Shown in pieces: positions 1-7,959 of a DNA stretch of 64,000 nt. Below the pieces are notes generated by a model. It was not told the origin of the DNA. It saw nothing but the letters and a program-made list of their open reading frames with translations, and did no database searches. Both the position numbers and the translations under genes were made by a program. The stretch comes from RYN-230 sp963718305 (lineage in GTDB: Bacteria > Actinomycetota > Actinomycetes > Streptosporangiales > Streptosporangiaceae): contig CAVQZG010000018.1 in the NCBI GenBank assembly GCA_963718305.1, positions 372,001 to 436,000 on the forward strand. Direction: 5' to 3'. Every line of letters begins with the position of its first letter. Position 1 is the stretch's first letter.

Positions 1-1037
1 ACCCGCCGGTTGACCGCGGTGTTCGCCATGGCGGTCAGCAGCAGGCTGAGGGCGTTCGCGGCCTGCGCGGCCAGGAGGCCACGCAGCAGCAGGTAAAGCA
101 GTACGTAGGCGACGGTGCTGGCTACGCCGACCAGGACGAATCGGCTGAGCTGGCTGGCGAGCCGGCGGCCTGATGACCCCGCGCTGCGGCCCGGGCCGTC
201 ATCCGGCGGGCGCAGGTCTGCACTGCGCAGCGCCGGGACCCTGATCGTGCCGCGGGCCAGCCCGGTGCCGAGCCGCACGATCCCGCGCACATCGCCCAGG
301 GCCGTGGCGATCACGTTGACCCGGGAGTCGGCGTCGTCGATCCAGTCCACCGGGACCTCGTGAATGCGCAGCCCGGCCCGCTCCGCCAGCACGAGCAGTT
401 CGGTGTCGAAGAACCAGCCCGTGTCCGTGGTGAGCGGCAGCAGGGCCCGGGCCGCGTCCGCGCGGATCGCCTTGAACCCGCACTGCGCGTCGGAGAAGCG
501 CGTGCCGAGAGATGCATGGAGCAGCAGGTTGTAGCAGCGGGAAATGATCTCGCGTTTCGGGCCGCGGATCACCCGGGCGCCCCGGGCCAGCCGGGTCCCG
601 ATCGCGACGTCGCTGTGCCCGGACAGCAGCGGCGCGACCAGTGGCAGCAGCGCGTTCAGGTCGGTGGACAGGTCCACGTCCATATAGGCGTAGATGTTGG
701 CGTCGCTCCCGGTCCAGATCGTGCGCAGCGCCCCGCCCCGCCCGGGCCGCTCGATACGCACCGCGCGCACCAACGGGAACTCGGCCGCCAGCGCCAGGGC
801 CTGGGGCCAGGTGCCGTCGGTGCTTCCGTTGTCGGCGATCGTGATGCGGGCCGCGAAGGGAAAGCTGTCATCCAGGAAGGCGCGCAGCCGCCGGACGGCC
901 GGGCCGAGGTCGCGTTCCTCGTTGCGGACCGGGACCACGATCTCGACCCGCGATTCTCCGGGAATCCGCGCGGCCGGTGATTCCAGCGGGGTCCGGGCTC
1001 CGAGCGGGGCCCGGAGTATGGCATCAGTGGTATGCAT
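1..1037 (-). CDS. GT2 family glycosyltransferase with C-terminal GtrA domain (partial)
   Basis: Membrane-linked polyprenyl-phosphate sugar transferase of the dolichol-phosphate mannosyltransferase type. The ATG at 1037-1035 opens a frame that stays open to the left edge, so the C-terminus is missing. The GT2 domain (about residues 30-245) shows VEIVVPVRNEE, a DNGSTDGT nucleotide-sugar motif, the DVDLSTD metal motif and the family hallmark FSDAQCGFKA. A linker follows, then from about residue 289 the first helices of a GtrA-like membrane domain (RFVLVGVASTVAYVLLYLLL). GtrA domains are known to flip or accommodate lipid-linked sugars. The likely role is supply of polyprenyl-phosphate-sugar donors for GT-C enzymes, two of which lie in this window; that link is inference. 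Confidence 0.85.
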   Translation of the reverse strand, partial: MHTTDAILRAPLGARTPLESPAARIPGESRVEIVVPVRNEERDLGPAVRRLRAFLDDSFPFAARITIADNGSTDGTWPQALALAAEFPLVRAVRIERPGRGGALRTIWTGSDANIYAYMDVDLSTDLNALLPLVAPLLSGHSDVAIGTRLARGARVIRGPKREIISRCYNLLLHASLGTRFSDAQCGFKAIRADAARALLPLTTDTGWFFDTELLVLAERAGLRIHEVPVDWIDDADSRVNVIATALGDVRGIVRLGTGLARGTIRVPALRSADLRPPDDGPGRSAGSSGRRLASQLSRFVLVGVASTVAYVLLYLLLRGLLAAQAANALSLLLTAMANTAVNRR

Positions 1038-1421
1038 GGTGCTGATACTCCGCGACGATGCTTTACCGCTCCTTAACTAATTTTCTGTCCCGGCTATGAA
1101 TGGAAGCGGGCCGCGGGCCGGCCGTCGCCGCGGGAATCGGATAACAATTCTGCGCCGGTTAAGAGGAATCTTTCAGCTGATAATAAGTTCTCTGCTTAAG
1201 GCCGTGCACACCTGGCTTAACCTAGCCTTGGAAATCTCGAGCTTCCCGCAGCTCGCGAAGAAGGTGGCCGGTCGGAATCCAGGTTACGGGGCCAGTTTCC
1301 ACTAGCCGTGGTCAGGAAAGGAATGGTTCCTTCTGCTGACCCGGCTGGCCTATGTGACGGCTGAAATGCGGCTGGAAAGAGGATGAGATGTCTATGGCCC
1401 GTCCAGATCGAACACGAATGA
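1038..1421. other. Gene-free leader region with lower GC
   Basis: Both flanking genes read leftwards, so this 384-base stretch should hold the lhgO terminator and the promoter of the glycosyltransferase. It is visibly richer in A and T than its surroundings (around 1060-1210). A short rightward open frame at 1096-1305 has no ribosome binding site or recognisable protein and I do not call it. I see no RNA gene. Confidence 0.5.
1310..1341 (-). terminator. Hairpin downstream of lhgO
   Basis: GGTCAG at 1310-1315 pairs with CTGACC at 1336-1341, and the inner AAGGAA/TTCCTT pair extends the stem. It lies about 80 bases past the lhgO stop codon. There is no T-run, so termination activity is only plausible. 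Confidence 0.4.
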
Positions 1422-2657
1422 CTACCTTCCTGTCCTAAGGAAGATCGAAAGCTCGGCCACGATGCGTTCTGCGATGGCCAGGGACGCCGTGGCGGCCGGG
1501 GATGGCGCATTGCGGACCGTGGTCACTGGGCCGATCCGGTGAATGCGGAAGTCATCGACGAGCGTCCCGTCGGGATCCACAGCCTGGGCGCGCACCCCGG
1601 CCGGGGCGGCCATGACGTCTCCGGGGCCAAGCCAGGGCAGGTAGGTGCGGGCCTCGGCGAGGAACGCCTTCCGCGACACCGACCCGCGCAGCTCACGCAC
1701 CCCCGCTCGCCAGTTCTGGCGGGCCAACCGGCGGAAGGCCGCAGAACGGGTCAGGCGGGCCAGTTGATCGCCCGACACATCCCGGCGGCGGTACCCCTCC
1801 CGCGCCAGGGCGAGCACGGCGTTCGGGCCGAGGTCCACCTCGCCGTCGATCCGCGGGGTCAGGTGGACGCCGAGGAACGGGTACGCGGGGTCCGGCACGG
1901 GGTAGATGAGGTGCCGCACCCTGCCGCGTGCGTGCGGCCGCAGCCGCAGGTACTCGCCGCGGAACGGAATGATCTCTGGCGCGGTCTCGTCGCCGGCCGC
2001 GGTGGCGAGCAGGTCGGACTGCAGGCCGGCGCAGATGACCAGCCGGGACAGCCGGTGCGCCGCGGCGGGCGTGCTGATCTCCACGTCGTCGTCGCCCCGG
2101 CGGTGCACGCCGGTCACCGGCGTCCCCGTCAGCACCTGCCCGCCGTGGGCCACGACGTCGCCGGCGAAGGAGCGGGCGATCGCGGGGTAGTCGACGATGG
2201 CGGTGGTCGGCGAGAGGAGCGCGGCCTGGCCGGTGATCTCCGGCTCCAGCTCCCGGATGGCCGCCGCGTCCAGCCACTGCACACCGGGGACCCCGTTGGC
2301 GGCCGCCCGCTGCTCGATCTCCCGCAGCTTCGCCGTCTCGGCGTCGTCCCGGGCGACCACGAGCTTCCCTCGGGCGTTCCAGGGCAGGCCCCGGTCCGCG
2401 CAGTAGGCGCTGAGCAGCTCAACGCCGCGTCGGCACAGTGTCGCCTTAGCCGATCCGGGCAGGTAGTAGATCCCGGCGTGCACTACCCCGGAGTTGTGTC
2501 CCGACTGGTGCTGGGCGACTGCCGTCTCCTTCTCGAAGACCACCACGGGCACGTGCGCCTCCGCCAGCTGCCGGGCCACGGCCAGCCCGACGAGGCCCGC
2601 CCCGACGACCCCGACGGGGCAGGCGGGGCTCGGCTGCGTCACCATGCCCTGCGTCAC
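1422..2657 (-). CDS. lhgO: L-2-hydroxyglutarate oxidase (FAD)
   Basis: Oxidises L-2-hydroxyglutarate to 2-oxoglutarate with FAD, a metabolite-repair or lysine/glutarate catabolism step; electrons usually go to the quinone pool or oxygen. The 411-residue product begins with the Rossmann FAD motif GVVGAGLVGLAVARQL (about residues 16-31), followed by an FEKE ribose-binding acidic end and the family signature HQSGHNSGVVHAGIYY. The C-terminal DAO-fold part carries FLGVHLTPRIDGEVDLGPNA and ends with a normal second FAD-contact region. Length matches the family. The start is uncertain: GTG at 2657, ATG at 2645 and GTG at 2642 are all in frame. It is transcribed alone, divergent from the double TetR gene across a 395-base gap. 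Confidence 0.88.
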   Translation of the reverse strand: MTQGMVTQPSPACPVGVVGAGLVGLAVARQLAEAHVPVVVFEKETAVAQHQSGHNSGVVHAGIYYLPGSAKATLCRRGVELLSAYCADRGLPWNARGKLVVARDDAETAKLREIEQRAAANGVPGVQWLDAAAIRELEPEITGQAALLSPTTAIVDYPAIARSFAGDVVAHGGQVLTGTPVTGVHRRGDDDVEISTPAAAHRLSRLVICAGLQSDLLATAAGDETAPEIIPFRGEYLRLRPHARGRVRHLIYPVPDPAYPFLGVHLTPRIDGEVDLGPNAVLALAREGYRRRDVSGDQLARLTRSAAFRRLARQNWRAGVRELRGSVSRKAFLAEARTYLPWLGPGDVMAAPAGVRAQAVDPDGTLVDDFRIHRIGPVTTVRNAPSPAATASLAIAERIVAELSIFLRTGR

Positions 2658-3052
2658 CGTGCCGTCTTCACCACTCGAACCGGACCGCGGTGGTCTTGAG
2701 CCTGGTATCCGAAATCTTCAGCACAGCGGGCGAGGCCGGACCTGCCAAGGCCATGCTGGCCATGTCTGCGCTCTGTTCCATTCCGCCTCAGCTTCCGTGT
2801 TGGCTGCGCCGCCGTTACCTGGGCATACGAGGCTGCATCGGCCCGCACGGTTGCGGTCAGCGTATGGCGGGTCACGCGGGAGATCAACGGTTCGGGCGCG
2901 CGCCCGGCGCACTCTAATGATTCAGCCTGGGGCGCCGACCCGCCCCAGAGCTTATTCAGGCCGGGTCGCCGACCGGCGCCGGGGCGTCATCGGACCGGGG
3001 GAGTGAGCGTGGCCAGGTCCGGCTGGGGGCGGGCCGGCGCGATAATGGCCGG
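2658..3052. other. Divergent intergenic region, lhgO / tandem TetR
   Basis: This 395-base stretch separates two divergent genes and should hold both promoters. Short open frames exist in all directions, but none has a ribosome binding site or a recognisable product. I see no clear operator palindrome. Confidence 0.4.
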
Positions 3053-4321
3053 GTGACCGCGTCCCCCTCGCCACTGCCTGGGCCGCCCCTGGCCGCCCGG
3101 ATGCGCCGGCGCGACGAGATCCTGGCCGCCGCCGCCGGGCTCTTCGCGTCGGACGGGTACACGAACACCTCGATGCGCGAGGTCGCGGCGGCGTCGGGGA
3201 TCCTGGCCGGCAGTCTTTACCATCACTTCGAGTCCAAGGAAGCGATCGCGGTCGAGCTGGTCGAGGCGTACCACGCCGATCTCGTCCGCGTGGTCCGGGA
3301 GTTCGGCTCGGTCCCCGAGGACCCCCTGCCGGCCCTGCGGGCCTACGCCCAGGCGATCGCCGCGGTCTCGTTCCGGCATCCGGCGGCCCTGCAGATCAGC
3401 CTGTTCGACGCGCCTACCACGGCCAGCTCCAGCCTCAAGACCGTGGTCCACGCCGAGCCGGCCAGCGTCAACCGGCTGTGGCGCAGCCTGATCAGCGCGG
3501 CCGCCAAGGCAGGCGCCATCAAGGACGGGGTCAACCTGCGCATCCTGCGGTACGTGCTGCACCGGACGACCCTGAACGCGGGCCTGCTGTGGGGGTGGCA
3601 GACACCATCCGGGACGCGGGCGGCCGCGGAGTGCATCACCGCGCTGATCTTCGACGGCCTGGCCCCGGTGGCGCCCGCTGGCGAGGATTCCTCCAAGGCC
3701 ATCCGCGTCGTGGACGACGCCCGGGCCCGCTGGGTCGCCGAGGCCACCGAGCGCCAGGGCCAGCGCCGCGGTCAGGTGCTGGACGCGGCGCGCAGTCAGT
3801 TCGCCCTGCGCGGCTTCGAGGCGACCACCATGCGGGACATCGCGGACGCGGCGGGGATCACCGCGAGCAACCTCTACCGCTACTTCGAGTCCAAGGATTC
3901 GATGATCCACGCGATCCTCGGGGACTTCTCGGACCGGCTGACGGAGGCCTACCGCGACGTTATCGAGGCGGGCTCCTCGGTGGTGGAAATCCTCGACGCG
4001 ATCCTCTGGCTGCTGGACCAGGCGGGCCGGTTCTTCAGCCGGGAGATCGAGATCCTGCAGGGTTTCAAGCGCCTGCTGGACATCGGTGTCGCGGACCGCT
4101 ACCAGGAAGGCGCGGAGCTCAGGTTCGGTTTGCTGGTCGGCGTGATTGACAGCGGAGTGACCGCCGGTGAGCTCAGCCAGGTGGCCGCCTCCGACCTCGT
4201 CGCCACCTGCCTGCGGGAGATCATGTGGTCCCCGATGCGGAACCTCGCGCCCATCTCCGCGCTGCGGGTCCGTGACTTCTACCGGCATTCGGTCCTGTCC
4301 GGCGCCGCGGCGCACGGTTAG
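3053..4321 (+). CDS. Tandem (double) TetR/AcrR transcriptional regulator
   Basis: One polypeptide of 422 residues holding two complete TetR-family modules, roughly twice the usual length. The first helix-turn-helix is at about residues 17-62 (REVAAASGILAGSLYHHFES). The second, at about 236-285, has RDIADAAGITASNLYRYFES. Each is followed by an alpha-helical ligand/dimer domain. A single chain could mimic a pre-formed dimer or bind two different half-sites. The start is GTG at 3053; an ATG nine bases upstream is closed at once by TGA. It is divergent from lhgO and precedes a decayed amidohydrolase gene that it may once have controlled (inference). No ligand can be named from sequence. Confidence 0.85.
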   Translation: MTASPSPLPGPPLAARMRRRDEILAAAAGLFASDGYTNTSMREVAAASGILAGSLYHHFESKEAIAVELVEAYHADLVRVVREFGSVPEDPLPALRAYAQAIAAVSFRHPAALQISLFDAPTTASSSLKTVVHAEPASVNRLWRSLISAAAKAGAIKDGVNLRILRYVLHRTTLNAGLLWGWQTPSGTRAAAECITALIFDGLAPVAPAGEDSSKAIRVVDDARARWVAEATERQGQRRGQVLDAARSQFALRGFEATTMRDIADAAGITASNLYRYFESKDSMIHAILGDFSDRLTEAYRDVIEAGSSVVEILDAILWLLDQAGRFFSREIEILQGFKRLLDIGVADRYQEGAELRFGLLVGVIDSGVTAGELSQVAASDLVATCLREIMWSPMRNLAPISALRVRDFYRHSVLSGAAAHG

Positions 4322-4413
4322 CCCCGCCGCCGGGCGGCACCTCCAGCGGTTACCCCGTTCGCCTGACGGCTGCCCGTAATTGCCCTCTTGTTCCGACCTG
4401 CCCCGGTGTTACC

Positions 4414-4701
4414 GTGCCGGTGAGAACAAACGTTAGGTATAACAACATCTGGTTCACCACCCAGCCGCTGGACTACCCGGAGAACAAGCTGGAGCTGACC
4501 CGGGCCCTGGAGTGGATGGAGGCGGAGAAGATCCTGCTGTTCTCCTCCGACTACCCGCACTGGACGTTCGACGATCCGCAGTGGGTGGCCAAGCACATCC
4601 CGGCGCCGATGCGCGAGAACATCATGTTCGGCAACGCGCTCGACCTCTTCCAGCTGCCGGGCACCGTGCCGGCCCTGGCCGGCCAGAAGCGGCCCTTCTA
4701 G
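4414..4701 (+). pseudogene. C-terminal relic of an amidohydrolase-2 family enzyme
   Basis: The translation keeps only the last 85-95 residues of a metal-dependent amidohydrolase (PF04909 type): FSSDYPHWTFDDPQW with the conserved metal-site aspartate region, followed by ENIMFGNALDLF, the normal C-terminal helix. Family members are about 300-400 residues, so the barrel strands with the HxH metal site are gone. The 92 bases between the TetR stop and this fragment show no coding similarity that I can see, so an internal deletion removed the 5' part. The GTG at 4414 is merely the first available start in frame; expression is doubtful. Confidence 0.7.
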
Positions 4702-4788
4702 CCCGGGCGCGCTCCGGCCATGCACTCGGTCTACCGCAACGGCGTACAGTCCTGCTGACGTGATTGCCCCCGCCCAGATCGAGGTGCT

Positions 4789-5208
4789 ATGACCACGGCC
4801 CGGCAAGTGCTGGCGCCCCTGCGCCCAGCGGCCCGCCTCCTCACCGGATCGACCTACATGCTGCTCGGTTTCGACGCGCTGCGCGCGCCCGGCGGGCGCG
4901 TCGACCTGGCCGCCCCGCTGCTGGCCGCGATCCGCACGAAGGTGCCGCTGCCTGCCGACGACGAGGTGGTCGTGCGCGGGAACGCCGCCGTGCAGGTGGT
5001 GGCGGGCACGACGCTGGCCCTGGGCCTGGCCCCGCGGCTGTCCGCCCTGGCCCTGGCTGGCTCGCTGGTGCCCACCACCCTGGCCGGTCACGCGTACTGG
5101 GCGATCGATGACCCGGCCGAGCGCAAGGCGCAGCGGATCCAGTTCCACAAGAACCTGGCCATGATCGGCGGCCTCCTGCTGGCCGTGCTCGACGACCCGC
5201 AGGCCTAG
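4789..5208 (+). CDS. DoxX-like integral membrane protein
   Basis: A 139-residue membrane protein with about four hydrophobic helices: a first around residues 12-30 (LLTGSTYMLLGFDALRAP), then helices in AVQVVAGTTLALGL, ALALAGSLVPTTLAGHAYW and NLAMIGGLLLAVL. The order and the ending FHKNLAMIGGLLL are typical of DoxX/SURF4-type proteins, which in actinobacteria associate with redox stress functions. The ATG at 4789 follows GAGGTGCT, an acceptable ribosome binding site. It converges on the HxlR gene. HxlR regulators often control DoxX genes, but here the two are convergent, so no operon is implied. Confidence 0.72.
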   Translation: MTTARQVLAPLRPAARLLTGSTYMLLGFDALRAPGGRVDLAAPLLAAIRTKVPLPADDEVVVRGNAAVQVVAGTTLALGLAPRLSALALAGSLVPTTLAGHAYWAIDDPAERKAQRIQFHKNLAMIGGLLLAVLDDPQA

Positions 5209-5231
5209 CGGCCTGGCGGCCATCTAACGCC

Positions 5232-5708
5232 TCACGCGACCTTGCGGGCCCCGGGGCCGGGGACGGGGGAGACCTCACGCGCGGACTCCAGGACATGCCC
5301 GGCCTGGCAGGACAGCTGCAACTGCACCGGCTGCCCGCAGTCGCGGTGGCGAAGCAGGACGGGGGGGCCGTCCGGTCCGGCCGCGTGCTTGTCGCCCCAC
5401 TGCATCAGCCCGACCAGCACGGGGTACAGGTCCAGGCCCTTCCCGGTGAGGCGGTACTCGTGCCGGGTGCGCTGGCCGCTGTCCTGATACGGCACCTTGC
5501 GCAGCAGTCCTTGCTGCACCAGGCGGGCCAGCCGGTCGCTGAGCACCTGCCGGGGAATCCCGGTGCGGCGCTGCATATCCGCGAACCGGCGCACGCCGTT
5601 GAACGCCTCGCGCAGCACGAGGAACGTCGCCCGCTCGCCGATGATCGCCACCGCCTGGCCGATCGCGCAGTTGGCCGGGTCGTAATCCATGATCCAGGTG
5701 CGTTCCAT
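5232..5708 (-). CDS. HxlR-family winged-helix regulator
   Basis: DNA-binding repressor/activator of the HxlR (DUF24) class, 158 residues. The N-terminal NCAIGQAVAIIGERATFLVLREAF contains the conserved cysteine (about residue 14) that senses electrophiles or redox state in characterised relatives. The winged helix follows, with FADMQRRTGIPRQVLSDRL as recognition region and the wing YRLTGKGLDLYPVL. A C-terminal extension beyond the usual ~110 residues has a second cysteine pair (RDCGQPVQLQLSCQAGH), possibly a metal or redox site. The ATG at 5708 sits about six bases after a -10-like TAGCCT, suggesting a leaderless mRNA. It is divergent from the GNAT gene and flanks a perfect palindrome that is probably its operator. 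Confidence 0.88.
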   Translation of the reverse strand: MERTWIMDYDPANCAIGQAVAIIGERATFLVLREAFNGVRRFADMQRRTGIPRQVLSDRLARLVQQGLLRKVPYQDSGQRTRHEYRLTGKGLDLYPVLVGLMQWGDKHAAGPDGPPVLLRHRDCGQPVQLQLSCQAGHVLESAREVSPVPGPGARKVA

Positions 5709-5720
5709 GGGCCCAGGCTA

Positions 5721-5766
5721 AATCTGGTTGACAGACTCAGCAACTGGCAGCCATGCTGAGTCTGTG
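5721..5766. promoter_or_regulatory. Palindromic operator over divergent HxlR/GNAT promoters
   Basis: ACAGACTCAGCA (5731-5742) and TGCTGAGTCTGT (5754-5765) form a perfect 12-bp inverted repeat around an 11-bp spacer. A consensus -35 TTGACA for the rightward gene (5728-5733) overlaps the left arm, with a weak -10 CATGCT about 18 bases on. The leftward HxlR promoter reads TTGCTG, 17 bases, TAGCCT, so its -35 also lies in the palindrome. Both start codons fall 6-7 bases after the -10 boxes, as in leaderless transcripts. Binding here would shut both genes, so autoregulation is the natural reading (inference). Confidence 0.7.
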
Positions 5767-6345
5767 AACCGAACTCAGGTACACCAGGCTCCGGCCCGCG
5801 TGGCCGTCACGATCCGGCCGCCGGACCCCGCAGACCTGGCCACGCTCACCGGCTTCTTCGCCGGGCTTTCCACGCGGACCCGCGTGCAGAGGTTCTTCGC
5901 GCCGATCCGGCCCACCCAGGCCCTGGTCCGCCGCGCGTGCGGCCAGTCCGGGCAGGCAGGCCAGGCGGGCCGCGTCGACGTCCTGGTCGCCACGCACGGC
6001 GGCGTCATCATCGGGCACGCCATGGCCGCCGACCTGGCCGCCGACCGGGCCGCCGCAGGCGAATCCCTGACCGAGATCGGGGTGGTGGTGGCGGACGCCT
6101 GGCAGGGCCAGGGCGTGGGCTCGGCCCTGGTGCGCACGCTGCTCCGCCGGGCCCAGGCCCGCGGCGTCACATCGCTCAGCATGGACGTGCTGGCGGGTAA
6201 CCAGCAGGCGCTCGCGATGATCGCGGGTCACTGGGCGGCCGCGCGCACCGAGCGCGGCGCGGACTGCCTGACCATCCAGGTGCGACTGCCCTCGGCCCGG
6301 CGCGAACGAGTCACCCCGGCCCGCGTGCCGCTGGCCGTCCGGTAG
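5764..6345 (+). CDS. GNAT-family N-acetyltransferase
   Basis: Acetyl-CoA-dependent acyltransferase of unknown substrate, 193 residues from the GTG at 5764. The fold is read from IRPPDPADLATLTGFFAGLS (beta1-alpha1), a central strand EIGVVVADAWQGQGVGSALV that holds the R/Q-x-x-G-x-G/A pyrophosphate loop (here QGQGVG), and the later helix SMDVLAGNQQALAMI. An in-frame TTG at 5728 would start inside the operator and the -35 box, so I prefer 5764, which fits a leaderless mRNA. It diverges from the HxlR regulator and is probably its target. The product may modify a toxic or signalling compound sensed by HxlR, but that is inference only. Confidence 0.8.
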   Translation: MNRTQVHQAPARVAVTIRPPDPADLATLTGFFAGLSTRTRVQRFFAPIRPTQALVRRACGQSGQAGQAGRVDVLVATHGGVIIGHAMAADLAADRAAAGESLTEIGVVVADAWQGQGVGSALVRTLLRRAQARGVTSLSMDVLAGNQQALAMIAGHWAAARTERGADCLTIQVRLPSARRERVTPARVPLAVR

Positions 6346-6430
6346 CGGCAGGCCCCGTCCACAGTCAAGCTCGGCGGCGTGCGCCGGCGCTCGCCGTCGC
6401 CGGGACGGGCATCCGTCGTAGCATGGCGGC

Positions 6431-7090
6431 GTGGCCTACGCTGGCGCCGGGTTCTGGGATCAGTACTACCGCGGACTGCGCCAGGGCGGGGACGATCTCG
6501 ACTGGGAAGGCCTGTGGACCAGGCCGTTCCTGGTGCCGCTGCGGCAGGCGGGCACCCGTACCATCCTCGAGCTGGGCTGCGGGACCGGGAACGACGCCGG
6601 CCGCCTGGCCCGCGAAGGCTACTGCGTCACGGCGATCGACCTGTCAGCCGAGGCCATCGAGCGGGCCAGCGCCAGGTTCGGCCCGGGCGTCAGGTTCCTC
6701 GTCGCCGACATGGCCATGCCGCTGCCCTTCCCGGACAGCAGCTTCGACGCGGTGATGTCCAACGTCGCCCTGCACATGTTCCCCGACCGCCTCACCCGCC
6801 AGGTCTTCGCCGAGATCAGGCGCCTGGTACGACCGGGCGGACTGTTCCTGTTCCACGTCAACGCGGTCGAGGACCGCCCGCTGCGCGCCCGCTGGCGGCC
6901 TGTGGCACGCGAGCTTGAACAGGACTTCGTGCTGGAGGAGACCGGCCAGACCATGCACTTCTTCTCCGAGGCCTACCTGCGCGAGCTCCTCCAGGAATGG
7001 ACGGAACTACGGCTCGACCCAGTCGAGATCACTCGCGACGAAACCGGTGAGACGTTCAAGCACGTCTGGCGGGGCATCGCCGTTCGCTAA
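6431..7090 (+). CDS. Class I SAM-dependent methyltransferase
   Basis: A 219-residue Rossmann-type methyltransferase. Motif I is ILELGCGTGNDAGRL (about residues 45-59), followed by the acidic ribose-binding end VTAIDLS, motif II FLVADMAMPLPFPDSSFDAVMSN and motif III LVRPGGLFLFHVN. This order matches the Methyltransf_11/25 group, which act on small molecules; the substrate cannot be deduced. Start is GTG at 6431, giving VAYAGAGFWDQYY, a typical N-terminal cap. It stands alone between the GNAT gene and the SGNH/MBL pair, all on the same strand with gaps of 85 and 83 bases. Confidence 0.85.
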   Translation: MAYAGAGFWDQYYRGLRQGGDDLDWEGLWTRPFLVPLRQAGTRTILELGCGTGNDAGRLAREGYCVTAIDLSAEAIERASARFGPGVRFLVADMAMPLPFPDSSFDAVMSNVALHMFPDRLTRQVFAEIRRLVRPGGLFLFHVNAVEDRPLRARWRPVARELEQDFVLEETGQTMHFFSEAYLRELLQEWTELRLDPVEITRDETGETFKHVWRGIAVR

Positions 7091-7173
7091 GGCGCCTCGG
7101 AACGAGGGAATGCCGTCGCCCCGGCTGGAGTCCCGGGCTTTCATGGACGATGGTGCGGACAGAGGAGGACCGG

Positions 7174-7959
7174 ATGGCGCCGATCCCGGCCGGGAGCCAG
7201 TACGTGGCGATGGGCAGCTCGTTCGGGGCCGGGCCGGGCCTCACGCCCCGGGCGCCCGGGAGCCCGCGCCGCGCGGGCCGGTCAGCCAGCAACTACGCCC
7301 ACCTGGTGGCCCGCGCCCTGGCGCTGGACCTGCGGGACGTGACCTACTCCGGTGCGACCACGGACGACATCCTGCAGCCCTCCGCCCGGGGGCAGGCCGC
7401 CCAGCTCGACGCGGTCACCCTGGCCACCCGCCTGGTCACCCTCACCGGGGGCGGCAACGACGTCGGCTACCTGCCCCGGCTCACGCTGGCCAGCCTGCCC
7501 GGGCCGCTGCATGCGCTGCCGAAGGTCAGGGCCCGCATCGCCGGATTCGGGGATCCCGCCGCCACGGACGAGCGGTTCGGGGGACTCGGGCGCAACCTCC
7601 AGGCGATCGCCCGGGGTGTACGGGACCGGGCCCCGGCCTGCCGGGTGCTTTTCGTCAACTACCTGACGATCCTTCCCCCGGAAGGCGGCCACCCAGGGCC
7701 GCCACCGCCACCCGGGATCGCGGACTGGGGGCGCGCCATCGCGGCCCGGCTCGCGGCCACCACCCGGGCTGCGGCGGAGGTCGCCGGCGTCGAGTACGTG
7801 GCGGCCTCGGCGATGTCAGCCGATCACCATGCCTGGTCGGCCGCACCCTGGACGCGGCGCTTCCACCTGTCGCTGCGCGGCGGGGCGCCGTACCATCCCA
7901 ACGCGGATGGGATGGCGGCCGTGGCCGGCCTGGTACTCACCACCCTGGAGACCGGATGA
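7174..7959 (+). CDS. SGNH/GDSL-family hydrolase
   Basis: Esterase/lipase-type hydrolase of about 261 residues without an evident signal peptide. Block I is YVAMGSSFGAGPG (the GDS-like GSS with the nucleophilic serine), block II contains YSGATTDDIL with the conserved glycine, block III is TGGGNDVGY with the oxyanion asparagine (GxND), and the C-terminal block is PYHPNADGM with the HPN/D catalytic dyad region. This arrangement resembles actinobacterial SGNH esterases. I prefer ATG 7174 over ATG 7150 because GAGGAGG lies seven bases upstream of 7174. The stop overlaps the start of the downstream MBL hydrolase by ATGA, so both are translationally coupled. Confidence 0.84.
   Translation: MAPIPAGSQYVAMGSSFGAGPGLTPRAPGSPRRAGRSASNYAHLVARALALDLRDVTYSGATTDDILQPSARGQAAQLDAVTLATRLVTLTGGGNDVGYLPRLTLASLPGPLHALPKVRARIAGFGDPAATDERFGGLGRNLQAIARGVRDRAPACRVLFVNYLTILPPEGGHPGPPPPPGIADWGRAIAARLAATTRAAAEVAGVEYVAASAMSADHHAWSAAPWTRRFHLSLRGGAPYHPNADGMAAVAGLVLTTLETG

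Noticed and set aside
360..980. Rightward 206-codon open frame opposite the GT2 gene
   Set aside because: Composition shadow of the minus-strand glycosyltransferase frame, which has clear motifs.
1096..1305. Rightward 69-codon open frame in the leader region
   Set aside because: No ribosome binding site and no recognisable sequence; lies in an AT-richer promoter region.
1539..2699. Rightward 386-codon open frame opposite lhgO
   Set aside because: Shadow frame in GC-rich DNA, rich in Arg/Gly/Val, without motifs; the opposite frame is a clear L-2-hydroxyglutarate oxidase.
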